Source of the DNA: JAMXLO01 sp037201625
GTDB lineage: Bacteria > Pseudomonadota > Alphaproteobacteria > Acetobacterales > Acetobacteraceae
Length of the DNA: 64,000 nt
Assembly: GCA_037201625.1 (NCBI GenBank)
Contig: JBBCGR010000003.1
Span: 1,612,001-1,676,000, forward strand
Direction: 5' to 3'
Shown: piece after piece, positions 1 to 7,519 of the stretch
How positions within the stretch are numbered: position 1 is the stretch's first letter
Layout: the number at the start of each line of letters is the position of its first letter
Position numbers and translations under genes: made by a program
The notes under the pieces: generated by a model
Database searches by the model: none
The model's input: only the letters and a program-made list of their open reading frames with translations
What the model was told of the DNA's origin: nothing

Positions 1-528
1 CTGCTGGTGATCGACCACCTGCACCGGATCAAGCCGGACAAGCACATGCTGCGGCTGTCCCGGCTCGAGCAGGTTCAGAGCATCACCGAAGGACTGAAGG
101 ACCTCGCCGGCGACCTCGGCATCCCCATCCTGCTGCTGGCCCAGCTCTCGCGCGAGGGCGAGCGGCGCGACGGTCCCGACGCGGCGCGGCCGCGAGTGAG
201 CGACATCCAGTATGCCGGGGAGCGCGACGGCGACAACATCATCCTGCTGTGGCGCCCCGAACTGCACATGGGCGATGCGCCGCCGACCCTACCCGACCGC
301 ATCGCCCAGGAAAAACGCGCCGAACACGACCGGAAATGGTTGGAGCGCCGCGATGCGATGCGCGGAAAGGCGGAGGCGATCTTCGCCAAGCGCCGGTTCG
401 GGCCGACAGGTTCGACGTGGCTTCGGTTCGACGGGCCGCGCACGCGGTTTACCGATCCGATCGACGACACGACCAAGGACCTGTGGAGCAAGGCGCCTCC
501 GGCGGATTGGGAGGCGCAGTTCGGATGA
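1..528 (+). CDS. Replicative DNA helicase, DnaB-like C-terminal domain (5' end outside window)
   Basis: This is the C-terminal RecA-fold half of a DnaB-type helicase; the reading frame is open through base 1. The Walker B strand (LLVIDHLHRI) is at the very start. It is followed by the DnaB H4 region: LLLAQLSRE, then RPRVSDIQYAGERDGDNIILL, which corresponds to the sensor glutamine and the DLRESG-like segment of DnaB. The enzyme would unwind phage DNA ahead of the fork. Its stop overlaps the ATG of the next replication gene by 4 bp (ATGA), so the two are translationally coupled. A phage copy rather than the chromosomal dnaB is inferred from the position directly upstream of phage genes. Confidence 0.85.
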   Translation: MLVIDHLHRIKPDKHMLRLSRLEQVQSITEGLKDLAGDLGIPILLLAQLSREGERRDGPDAARPRVSDIQYAGERDGDNIILLWRPELHMGDAPPTLPDRIAQEKRAEHDRKWLERRDAMRGKAEAIFAKRRFGPTGSTWLRFDGPRTRFTDPIDDTTKDLWSKAPPADWEAQFG

Positions 529-1508
529 GCAATGCGGCCCTCAATTGGGCGTTTGCCACCCCCATTCCCAAGGCAACCGACAAGCTGCTGCTGGTGTGCT
601 TGGCCAACTATGCCGACGAATCCGGTCTGTGCTTCCCGAGCCAGGCCAAGATCGTCGGGGACACATCGCTCGACCGAAAGACGGTGATTGCCGGCCTTCG
701 CCGGCTGATCGATCGCGGCCTGGTTGTCGATACCGGAATTCGTAAGGGAGCGACCAAGCAGATCGTCATCTACCGGCTGACCATCGACGGCCCTATGGCG
801 ACACCGGAAACGGTGCCGGAAACGGCACCATTAGAAAATGGTCCCGAAAACGGAACCGTCCCGTATTTCCCGGCTAACAGTCCCGTATTTCCCGTGAAAG
901 GGTCCCGTATTTCCCGTGAAAGGGTCCCGAAAACGGGACACGGAACCACCAAGGAACCATCAGAGGGAACCACCAGGGAACCAGTACTCGTCGCCGCCGA
1001 TACCGACGATGCCGATCCCCTCGGCGACGTCGATGCCGACCTGTTCGCTGATCCAGACCTTCCCACGGTGGGCCGGGTGAACGGCTGCGGCGGGGGGCGC
1101 GCCAATCCGCCCCGCCGGCGGCGCCCCGCCGGGGAGTCGCCAGAGTTCCTGGCCTTTGTCGCCGCCTACCCGCGGAAGAAGGAGGGGCCGGGGGCATGCC
1201 GGGCCGCGTGGCAGAAGGCCCTGGCCAAGGCTTCACCCGGCGAGATCATGGCCGGCCTGGCCCGCTATGCGTTCAGCGATGACCCGAAGTTCATCCCCAT
1301 GGCGGCCACCTGGCTCAACCAGGAGCGGTGGCGGGGGCAGCCCGACACAATGCCCGCGGTCACGGCGGAGCGTCGCGACACGGTCGGAAGCCGCGTGACC
1401 CGCGGCATGGCCATCATCGCCGGCCTGCCATATCCGCGTGACGGGCCCCCGGACGGCGCCGCGACGACCATTGATGCCGACCCCGGAGACTGGACCCATG
1501 AGCGCTGA
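525..1508 (+). CDS. Phage replication initiation protein with N-terminal helix-turn-helix
   Basis: This 327-residue protein has an N-terminal winged helix-turn-helix typical of phage replisome organisers (residues about 15-85, with SQAKIVGDTSLDRKTVIAGL as the recognition region). A low-complexity linker rich in Pro, Glu and Thr follows (about 90-155). The C-terminal helical part (AFVAAYPRKKEGPGACRAAW) resembles helicase-loader-associated segments of phage replication proteins. The ATG at 525 was chosen because it overlaps the helicase stop. The linker-coding DNA carries 22-bp direct repeats read in three different frames, so that segment seems to be selected as DNA rather than protein. By analogy with lambda O, the gene may contain its own origin. 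Confidence 0.75.
   Translation: MSNAALNWAFATPIPKATDKLLLVCLANYADESGLCFPSQAKIVGDTSLDRKTVIAGLRRLIDRGLVVDTGIRKGATKQIVIYRLTIDGPMATPETVPETAPLENGPENGTVPYFPANSPVFPVKGSRISRERVPKTGHGTTKEPSEGTTREPVLVAADTDDADPLGDVDADLFADPDLPTVGRVNGCGGGRANPPRRRRPAGESPEFLAFVAAYPRKKEGPGACRAAWQKALAKASPGEIMAGLARYAFSDDPKFIPMAATWLNQERWRGQPDTMPAVTAERRDTVGSRVTRGMAIIAGLPYPRDGPPDGAATTIDADPGDWTHER
841..938 (+). repeat. Iteron-like 22-bp direct repeats inside the replication gene (candidate phage origin)
   Basis: The 15-mer GTCCCGTATTTCCCG occurs at 858, 880 and 902, spaced exactly 22 bp. A fourth, partial copy starts at 924 (GTCCCGAAAACGGGA), again 22 bp on. A further related copy is at 841. Because 22 is not a multiple of three, the copies are translated in three frames (VPYFP, PVFPV, SRISR). 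A/C-rich repeats (GGAACCACCA-like) continue to about 982. The spacing of two helical turns on one DNA face is typical of initiator-binding iterons. Origin function is inferred. Confidence 0.7.
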
Positions 1509-1932
1509 CCTGATCGAAAAACCGAGATCGCTTCTGCCGGAGCCAATGCCTGCGCCACGGGTATCCGGCGCTCTGTGGGAGGCCTTCGAGGCTACGAGCC
1601 GGCCACACCCCGACATCGGGCCGCCACGCGCCTACAGTGCGCCGGTGCAGGCCGAGGCGCGCGCCTGGCTGCTGCCGATCCAGGCCGCGGTGCGCAATCC
1701 GGCCGATGAGGATCGCCTGCCGGGTTGGGTGGCCGCCGTGCTCCTGGCTGTTGGCCATCTCGAGGTCGGCGCATTCACCGCGGGGACCCAGCGGGAGGCG
1801 TTGCAGACGTTCAAGTTCTTCCCGTCGGCGGCCGACGTCTACGAGATCCTCGCCGGCCCCGCCGTCGAGATCAGGATGCGCCTGCGGACGCTCGAGCGGA
1901 TCGCATCGGCGCCGGCGCGGGAGGAAGGATGA
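1498..1932 (+). CDS. Hypothetical phage protein
   Basis: This 144-residue protein is not recognised. It is encoded between the replication initiator and a regulator, with its ATG inside the end of the upstream gene (11-bp overlap) and its stop overlapping the next ATG by 4 bp, so it is part of the early operon. The sequence is helical and soluble, with an Ala-rich core (RAWLLPIQAAVRNPADEDRL, then a VLLAVGHLEVGAF segment) and no membrane segment or signal peptide. Its position suggests an accessory replication or loader function, but no motif supports a specific role. Confidence 0.65.
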   Translation: MSADLIEKPRSLLPEPMPAPRVSGALWEAFEATSRPHPDIGPPRAYSAPVQAEARAWLLPIQAAVRNPADEDRLPGWVAAVLLAVGHLEVGAFTAGTQREALQTFKFFPSAADVYEILAGPAVEIRMRLRTLERIASAPAREEG

Positions 1933-2651
1933 CCAAGCGCAAGACCGAACGGCCGTCGACGCTTCCGATCGAGCCTATGGCGCCGCCGGACGCGCAGACC
2001 GTTGTGCACCAGGAGCTTCGCCCCACGCCGGGTCTGCCAGGCCTCCCTGGCGTGGTGATCCACCGCGAGCCGCTGGTGGTTCCCGCGATATGGCCCGACC
2101 ATGCCGACACCACGGCGCACGCGAAGAAGAAGGGCGCGCGTCTCATCAGCGGTTGGCGCCGGGCGTCGACCATCCTGGCCCTGCACAACGGCTCGCCGCG
2201 AGAGATCACGGAAGCCCACGTGAAGGCGGCGAACCGACTGCTGGGGGATTACGAGCTCGGCGTCGAGGGCGCGACCCAAGACGGCCACCAAGGCGAGCGG
2301 GTCGACGGGAAATCGGCTGGCGGTATCACGGACGCCAGGCTTGACGCCGTCGAGCGATACCGGGACGCGGTGCGCGCCATGGGCGAGCAGGCCTCGTTGA
2401 TCGTGTCGCTGGTGGTGATCGACAACTGGACCATGACCCGCCTGGCCGCGTCGATCGGCACCACGCGGGACCGGGCGTTCGGCATGCTGCAGGGCGGCCT
2501 CGAGCGGCTCCGGGAGCACTACGCGCCGCCACGCGAGAACGCGGCGTCCAAGGTGTCCGAGCTGGCGGCCGTGGATCCCGACGTGGTCGACGTGGCGCAG
2601 GAGCGGTTGGGCCGCTGGCGGCGTCAGAAGGCGATGGAGGACGCGTCTTGA
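1929..2651 (+). CDS. HTH regulator resembling the DUF6456 family
   Basis: This protein has 240 residues. The C-terminal half (LDAVERYRDAVRAMG, then a helical region ending LERLREHYAPP) matches the layout I recall for DUF6456 proteins, an alphaproteobacterial helix-turn-helix family common in prophages. TMTRLAASIGTTRDRAFGML looks like a sigma-region-4-type recognition helix pair. The ATG at 1929 overlaps the previous stop (ATGA) and is preceded by GGAAGG. It lies between replication and packaging genes, so it may switch on late transcription; that role is inferred. Confidence 0.65.
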   Translation: MTKRKTERPSTLPIEPMAPPDAQTVVHQELRPTPGLPGLPGVVIHREPLVVPAIWPDHADTTAHAKKKGARLISGWRRASTILALHNGSPREITEAHVKAANRLLGDYELGVEGATQDGHQGERVDGKSAGGITDARLDAVERYRDAVRAMGEQASLIVSLVVIDNWTMTRLAASIGTTRDRAFGMLQGGLERLREHYAPPRENAASKVSELAAVDPDVVDVAQERLGRWRRQKAMEDAS

Positions 2652-2787
2652 TTGGGCCGGTTGGCCTTCCCTCCAACTACGGTCTTACAATCACAAGGAA
2701 CGAACAACCGCAAATGATTGCGGCGTGGACGCCGAACCGCTTCCTTGCATGAATTTCTAGGACCCAGTAAATAGAGAGGGCGCCGCA

Positions 2788-2808
2788 GCGCAGCGTTCCA
2801 GGCTGCGC
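2788..2808. terminator. Stem-loop between convergent genes
   Basis: A perfect 7-bp stem (GCGCAGC at 2788-2794 with GCTGCGC at 2802-2808) encloses a 7-base loop, between the end of the plus-strand early operon and the end of a minus-strand gene. There is no clear T-tract, so bidirectional termination is only a likely role. Confidence 0.4.
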
Positions 2809-2833
2809 CCGGCGGAGCCTACGAGCTATATTA

Positions 2834-3367
2834 TCATGTGCCACCTCCTGCCGCCGCCTCTACGGCGCCGCCGGGGGCCTCCTCGGATGGAACTCCCGAG
2901 AGTTGAGCAGAAGCCGCAGGACCGGCCTGGACAGTTGGACCTGCGGCTTCGTTCGTTTGGCGAGGTTCATCCCTGAACCTCCAGCCAACTCCGCGTTCGC
3001 TAACCAGGCTAGGCGCCCGGCTAAGCCTGGCAGCAAGCGTGGAGGCTGGGTCTTTGCCCCCAATGATGATGCCGCGATTGGGGAGGATGCCAAGTAGCGC
3101 TTGCGTCGTGATCGGATGACCGCCCCGCTCGCGCAATATGTCGCCCACGACCTGTTCGGTCCGCGAAAGCTGTCCCCGACCGATGGCTACGAGACGCGGC
3201 CCTTCCGGGAAGTGATGGATCTCCCGGGATGCGGGGGGCGGACCTCCCACGGACGATCCTTGCAACTCGCGATACATCTCGATGAACGCGTCCCAACGTC
3301 TCGCCTGCGCCAAGTGTTCGTCGCGGCGTCGTGTGGCCTCGATGAGCGGATCGGTTTCCATGGGCAT
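2834..3367 (-). CDS. HARE-HTH domain protein, putative DNA-binding
   Basis: The protein has 177 residues if it starts at the ATG at 3367. A shorter start at 3361 and a TTG at 3397 are also possible. The N-terminus is a helical segment (LIEATRRRDEHLAQARRWDA). Residues about 70-135 fit the HARE-HTH winged helix: a helix (EQVVGDILRERGGHPITTQA), then a GIIIGGKDPASTLAARLSR core and a closing GVGWRF strand. HARE-HTH domains are known in restriction-type and chromatin proteins. The C-terminal 40 residues are disordered, Ala- and Pro-rich. The gene stands alone against the direction of the prophage, which suggests a regulator or moron expressed in the lysogen. Confidence 0.6.
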   Translation of the reverse strand: MPMETDPLIEATRRRDEHLAQARRWDAFIEMYRELQGSSVGGPPPASREIHHFPEGPRLVAIGRGQLSRTEQVVGDILRERGGHPITTQALLGILPNRGIIIGGKDPASTLAARLSRAPSLVSERGVGWRFRDEPRQTNEAAGPTVQAGPAASAQLSGVPSEEAPGGAVEAAAGGGT

Positions 3368-3467
3368 GCGAATAGAAGAAGTCACACACCCACGCAAGCC
3401 CTATTACCAAAATAGTTATTCTGTATGCGTTCTCATTACATTCCAGAAAGTCCCACGCAACTTCCCA

Positions 3468-3510
3468 GCCTTATCCAACAGACGCCTTCCCGCGTCTGGG
3501 CTAGTAAGGC
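3468..3510. promoter_or_regulatory. Nested inverted repeats upstream of a small zinc-binding protein gene
   Basis: The inner arms CAGACGC (3479-3485) and GCGTCTG (3492-3498) are perfect, with a 6-base loop. The outer arms GCCTTA (3468-3473) and TAAGGC (3505-3510) are also perfect. The element lies in an AT-richer gap between divergent genes, about 45 bp upstream of the ATG at 3557. It could be an operator or a leader hairpin. Confidence 0.5.
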
Positions 3511-3556
3511 AGGATGCATCGATCCTCAGTTCTGAAAACCCCTGGGAGGTCGGCGG

Positions 3557-3856
3557 ATGGCTAGAGAAGTTAATGGACGGATGATGTATCGTTGCCTGCT
3601 GTGTTGCGGCGAATTCCAGTTCGGGCCGCACCGGTATGCGGGCAAACCGGTGAATTACTGGAAAGCGATGGCCTGCCAAGGCTGCTTGGCTGCCAACCAT
3701 GATGGCATCGTGCCTGAAACCTACCCCCACCTCCTGCCCTACCTGGAGAAGATCGGCGCGCGTCCGACCTACAACGAAAAGGGTTGGCTGGAATGGCCTC
3801 ATCCAATTTCAAATCAGCTTGACGGATTGCAGCAGACCTTGGTAAGGAAGAAGTAG
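3557..3856 (+). CDS. Small zinc-ribbon-like phage protein
   Basis: This 99-residue protein has a Cys-x2-Cys-Cys cluster at residues 13-17 (CLLCC) and a second CQGC pair near 39-42. They are separated by aromatic residues (FQFGPHRYAGKPVNYWKAM), which suggests one structural zinc. The start is supported by GGGAGG about 9 bp upstream. It immediately precedes the terminase genes, a place where HNH-like or DNA-binding helper proteins are often found, but no HNH motif is visible. Function is unknown. Confidence 0.6.
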   Translation: MAREVNGRMMYRCLLCCGEFQFGPHRYAGKPVNYWKAMACQGCLAANHDGIVPETYPHLLPYLEKIGARPTYNEKGWLEWPHPISNQLDGLQQTLVRKK

Positions 3857-3889
3857 CGTCGCGAGACGTATCCCAAAAACCTATCCAGA

Positions 3890-4414
3890 ATGGACGGGCG
3901 GCCCTCTGGCCAGCCCGGGTTTCCCCGCATGCATGGCCGGACAGAACGCACACCGGAAAATCTTGCGGCCTTCCTGGAGGCGCTCGCCAACTCCGCCAAC
4001 GTGAGCGCCTCCTGCACCGCGGCCGGGATTGCTCGGTCCAGTGCCTACGAATGGCGGGCGTCTGATCCGGCGTTCAAGGCTGCATGGGACGAGGCGGTTG
4101 AGCTTGGCCTCGACGCGCTTGAGGACGAGGCGATCCGCCGCGGCCGGGATGGGGTGGAGAAGCCCGTCTACCAGGGTGGCAAGGCGGTCGGGACCGTCCG
4201 CGAATACTCCGACACCCTGCTCATGTTCATGCTGAACGGCCGGCGCCCGGAGCGCTTCCGTCGCAACGTGAGCGCCGAGATCGCCGGGAAGAATGGCGGC
4301 CCCATCGATGTCCGCAACCTATCCACCGATCAGCTCGTGGCCATCCTCGCCACCCAAGCTGTCGCGCGAGATGATCCAGAGCATCCAGAGGGAGCTGGAG
4401 CGGCGACGGATTGA
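3890..4414 (+). CDS. Terminase small subunit
   Basis: This 174-residue protein has an N-terminal helix-turn-helix (FLEALANSANVSASCTAAGI, then ARSSAYEWRASDPAFKAAWD) followed by a helical region (LGLDALEDEAIRRGRDGVEK). That is the usual plan of terminase small subunits that recognise pac or cos DNA and load the large subunit. It directly precedes and overlaps the large subunit gene by 44 bp. No good ribosome site marks the start at 3890; the ATG at 3929 (MHGRTERTPEN) is a credible alternative that would keep the whole HTH. Confidence 0.75.
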   Translation: MDGRPSGQPGFPRMHGRTERTPENLAAFLEALANSANVSASCTAAGIARSSAYEWRASDPAFKAAWDEAVELGLDALEDEAIRRGRDGVEKPVYQGGKAVGTVREYSDTLLMFMLNGRRPERFRRNVSAEIAGKNGGPIDVRNLSTDQLVAILATQAVARDDPEHPEGAGAATD

Positions 4415-5870
4415 ATCGCTCGATGCGGACGCGCGGACCGAATGGCAGCGCGGGTGCCAGACCCACCTGCTGGATTTCGTGCGGCACACGATGCCCGGCT
4501 ACCGGGCGGCCCAACACCACCGCCTGATCTGCGAGAAGCTGGAGGCTGTGGAGCGGGGCGAGTGCCCCCGGCTGATGATCTTCACCCCGCCGCGGCACGG
4601 CAAGTCGGAGTTGGTGTCCCGGCGGTTCCCGGCCTGGTTCCTTGGGCGCAACCCGACACGGGAGATCATCAGCGCCAGCTACGGGTCGTCGCTGGCCACG
4701 GATTTCGGGCGAGACGTCCGAAACATTGTGGCATCGGACGAATTCGCGGCGGTCTTTCCCGGCGTCAGGCTGGCCCCCGATAGCTCGGCGAAGAACCGGT
4801 GGCACACGAACCACCGCGGCGGATATGTCGCGGCCGGCGTCGGAACCGGCATCACGGGGCGCGGCGCCGACATCCTGAACATCGATGATCCGGTGCAGGA
4901 CCGCGCGGAGGCGGAGAGCGAGGTCACGCGCAAGGCGGTGTGGGCCTGGTACACCTCCACCGCCTACACCCGGTTGATGCCTGGCGGCGCGGTTGTGATC
5001 ACCATGACGCGGTGGCACCAGGATGACCTGGCGGGCCGCCTGCTGGCCGAAGCTGACGCGGGTGGCGATCGGTGGGAAGTGATCCGGCTGCCTGCCGTGG
5101 CCGTTGCGAACGATGATCCGCTCGGTCGGCCGGTCAATGCCCCGCTGTGGCCCGAGCGATACAATGCCGCGACCCTTGCGGGCATCCGCGCTGCCATCGG
5201 TGAACGGGAGTTCGGCGCGCTCTACCAGCAGGACCCTCAGCCGCCGGGGTCGACCTTCTTCGACATCGCGAATGTCCTGGTCGACGGCGCCGGCGTCGCG
5301 ATGCCGGCCATCTGCGACGGCGTGTTCGCCACGATGGACACCGCGGTCAAGACCGGCACGAAGAACGACGGCACCGGCGTCGCGTTCTGGGCAATCTCGA
5401 AGCGGATCGGCCATCCTCTCATCCTGATCGATTGGGAAATCGTGCAGATCGAGGGAAGCCTGCTTGAGGTCTGGCTGCCGACCGTGTTCGACCGGCTGGA
5501 GGGATACGCCAGGACGCTCCGCGCACGGGCCGGCTCCGTTGGCGTCTACGTCGAGGACAAGGCCAGCGGCACCATCCTGCTCCAACAGGCCAAGCGTCGT
5601 GGTTGGGCAGCCCACGAGATCAGCAGCAAGCTGACCGCCATGGGCAAGGATGAGCGGGCAATATCGGTATCTGGCTACGTGCACCGCGGCATGGTGAAGC
5701 TCGCTGCTCAGGCCCACCAGAAACTGTCGATCTACAAGGGGCAGAGCAAGAACCACCTGCTTTCCCAGGTCTTCGGCTTCCGCCTGGGGGTGAAGGACCA
5801 AGCCGACGATCTGCTCGATACGTTCTGCTATGGCGTGGCGATCGCGCTCGGCAACCGAGAGGGATACTGA
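4371..5870 (+). CDS. Terminase large subunit (packaging ATPase and nuclease)
   Basis: This is a 499-residue phage DNA packaging motor. The ATPase part has a Walker A motif PPRHGKSE at residues 73-80, a Walker B ILNIDDP at 168-174 and a coupling motif TMTRWHQ near 211. The RNase H-like nuclease that cuts the concatemer shows its three acidic positions: D324 in MDTAVKTG, E396/D397 in VEDKASG, and the DQADDLLDT cluster at 478-485. Length is normal for the family. The start at 4371 is the first ATG in frame that precedes a sensible N-terminal helix and lies inside the small subunit gene. It acts at the portal during head filling. Confidence 0.93.
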   Translation: MIQSIQRELERRRIESLDADARTEWQRGCQTHLLDFVRHTMPGYRAAQHHRLICEKLEAVERGECPRLMIFTPPRHGKSELVSRRFPAWFLGRNPTREIISASYGSSLATDFGRDVRNIVASDEFAAVFPGVRLAPDSSAKNRWHTNHRGGYVAAGVGTGITGRGADILNIDDPVQDRAEAESEVTRKAVWAWYTSTAYTRLMPGGAVVITMTRWHQDDLAGRLLAEADAGGDRWEVIRLPAVAVANDDPLGRPVNAPLWPERYNAATLAGIRAAIGEREFGALYQQDPQPPGSTFFDIANVLVDGAGVAMPAICDGVFATMDTAVKTGTKNDGTGVAFWAISKRIGHPLILIDWEIVQIEGSLLEVWLPTVFDRLEGYARTLRARAGSVGVYVEDKASGTILLQQAKRRGWAAHEISSKLTAMGKDERAISVSGYVHRGMVKLAAQAHQKLSIYKGQSKNHLLSQVFGFRLGVKDQADDLLDTFCYGVAIALGNREGY

Positions 5871-5872
5871 CC

Positions 5873-6070
5873 ATGGCGGACCCGATCCAGGCCCTCGCCG
5901 CCGAGCTGCACATTGCGCCCGATCTCGTGCGGTCCGCGCTCGCGCGCTGCGGCCTGACCTTGGCCGGTGGTGCGCGCGCCGCGGCCGACGCGCACCTGGC
6001 GGCGCATCAGCGTCTGGCCGGCGAGGCGAGTGAACCAACGCTCCGGGCCGCGCCGGGCCACCCCGAGTAA
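5873..6070 (+). CDS. Small hypothetical phage protein
   Basis: This 65-residue, Ala-rich helical protein lies tightly between terminase and portal genes (2 and 3 bp gaps). The first half (IQALAAELHIAPDLVRSALA) could form a small helix-turn-helix. No recognised family and no membrane segment. Confidence 0.55.
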   Translation: MADPIQALAAELHIAPDLVRSALARCGLTLAGGARAAADAHLAAHQRLAGEASEPTLRAAPGHPE

Positions 6071-6073
6071 CCC

Positions 6074-7516
6074 ATGGCCGAGATCAAGGTCACCGGCTCT
6101 GCGCTCGGCACGCCGTTGCAGCAGTTGCTGATGGCCGATTCGATCGAACCGGGATCGGACGTCGGCTACCAGCTCGCAAAGCTGATCTACCTGTATCACC
6201 CGCTCGGCGCGAAGATGGCCGATGCGCCGGTGAGCAAGGCGATGAGCCAGGCGCGGGACATCTCCATTCCGGACAGCCCGGAAGACCTGGTGCGGGAAGC
6301 CTTCCTGAAGGAGTGGAAGAAGCTCAAGGCGGACGAGAATATCGCCGCGTGCGCCGGCGCGGCCCGCATCTATGGCATCGGTGCCATCGTGTTCGGCGGA
6401 AAGGACATCCCGACCGATCAGGCGATCGAGCCGGACCAGCTCCCCGGCTTGTCGATCTACTTCAACGTGCTGGACCCGCTGAACACAGCCGGGTCGCTCG
6501 TGCTCAACCAGAACCCGAACGCCCCCGACTTCCAGAAGCCCGTCGTGGTGACGGCGGCCGGCCAACCCTATCACCGCAGCCGCGCCGTCGTGCTGATGAA
6601 TGAGCGGCCGATCTACATCGCCTACACCAACTCGGCCTTCGGTTTCGTGGGACGGTCGGTCTACCAGCGCGCGCTGTTCCCGCTGAAGTCGTTCATCCAA
6701 TCGATGATCACCGACGACATGGTGACGCGGAAGGCCGGGGTCCTGATCGCGAAGATCGCGCAGCCCGGGTCGATCATCGACAACATCATGAAGGCCGTGG
6801 CCGGCATCAAGCGCCAGCTCGTCCGTGAGGCGCAGACCGACAACGTGATCTCCGTCGCGCCGGAGGAGAGCATCGAGTCCCTCGACCTTCAGAACGTCGA
6901 CAAGGCATCCGAGTCCGCGCGCCGGCACATCCTGGAGAACGTCGCCGCCGCGGCCGACATGCCGGCGAAGATGCTCAACCAGGAGACGTTCGCCGAAGGC
7001 TTCGGTGAGGGGACGGAGGACGCCAAGGATCTCGCGCAATACATCGACCGGGTCCGGATTTGGATGCAGCCGGCCTATGACTACTTCGACCGTATCGCGC
7101 AGCATCGGGCATGGTCGCCTGAGTTCTACAAGACGATCCAGGCCGCATTCCCCAAGGAATATGGGGAGGTCGCATACGTCGACGCGTTCTATCGCTGGCG
7201 CAACTCCTTCACCGCGGAATGGCCGTCGCTGCTGATCGAGCCGGACAGCGAGCGCAGCAAGACGGAGAAGGTGAAGCAGGAGGCGATCGTCGACATCATC
7301 AGCGTGGTGGCGCCGCTGCTCGATCCGGAGAACAAGGCCCGCCTGCTCGATTGGGCCGCGCTGAATATCGGCGAGAACAAGATCCTGTTCCCGAACCCCC
7401 TGGAGTTCGACCTGGACGAGTTGCGGGCCTATGTGCCGCCCACGCAACCGGCGATCGAACCTGGCGAGGGAGAGCGCGCGGACGCCGCGTCACGCCGCTT
7501 CCGCCGAGCCGCCTGA
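6074..7516 (+). CDS. Portal protein, DUF1073 family
   Basis: This 480-residue protein forms the dodecameric portal through which DNA enters the head. Its sequence fits the DUF1073 portal family: an N-terminal YQLAKLIYLYHPLG helix, a central wing (YGIGAIVFGG, then LSIYFNVLDP), and the clip/stem segment NVAAAADMPAKMLNQETFAEG, where family members carry a conserved G-E-G/D-x-D stretch (FGEGTEDAKD). It lies just after terminase and before the head morphogenesis gene. Databases may label this family 'anti-CBASS Acb1-like', but no Acb1 phosphodiesterase HxT-type motifs are present, so I call it a portal only. Confidence 0.88.
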   Translation: MAEIKVTGSALGTPLQQLLMADSIEPGSDVGYQLAKLIYLYHPLGAKMADAPVSKAMSQARDISIPDSPEDLVREAFLKEWKKLKADENIAACAGAARIYGIGAIVFGGKDIPTDQAIEPDQLPGLSIYFNVLDPLNTAGSLVLNQNPNAPDFQKPVVVTAAGQPYHRSRAVVLMNERPIYIAYTNSAFGFVGRSVYQRALFPLKSFIQSMITDDMVTRKAGVLIAKIAQPGSIIDNIMKAVAGIKRQLVREAQTDNVISVAPEESIESLDLQNVDKASESARRHILENVAAAADMPAKMLNQETFAEGFGEGTEDAKDLAQYIDRVRIWMQPAYDYFDRIAQHRAWSPEFYKTIQAAFPKEYGEVAYVDAFYRWRNSFTAEWPSLLIEPDSERSKTEKVKQEAIVDIISVVAPLLDPENKARLLDWAALNIGENKILFPNPLEFDLDELRAYVPPTQPAIEPGEGERADAASRRFRRAA

Positions 7517-7519
7517 GCC

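Noticed and set aside
4227..6038. Very long minus-strand open frame opposite the terminase genes
   Set aside because: It mirrors the high-GC codon pattern of the terminase genes, has Arg/Gly/Asp-biased composition and no ribosome site. Other long minus-strand frames at 5.8-7.4, 11.2-12.3, 15.3-16.6 and 18.6-20.6 kb were rejected for the same reason.
6074..7516. Anti-CBASS function for the DUF1073 protein
   Set aside because: The family can carry an Acb1-like label, but the catalytic HxT motifs of the phosphodiesterase are not present here and the gene position is that of a portal.
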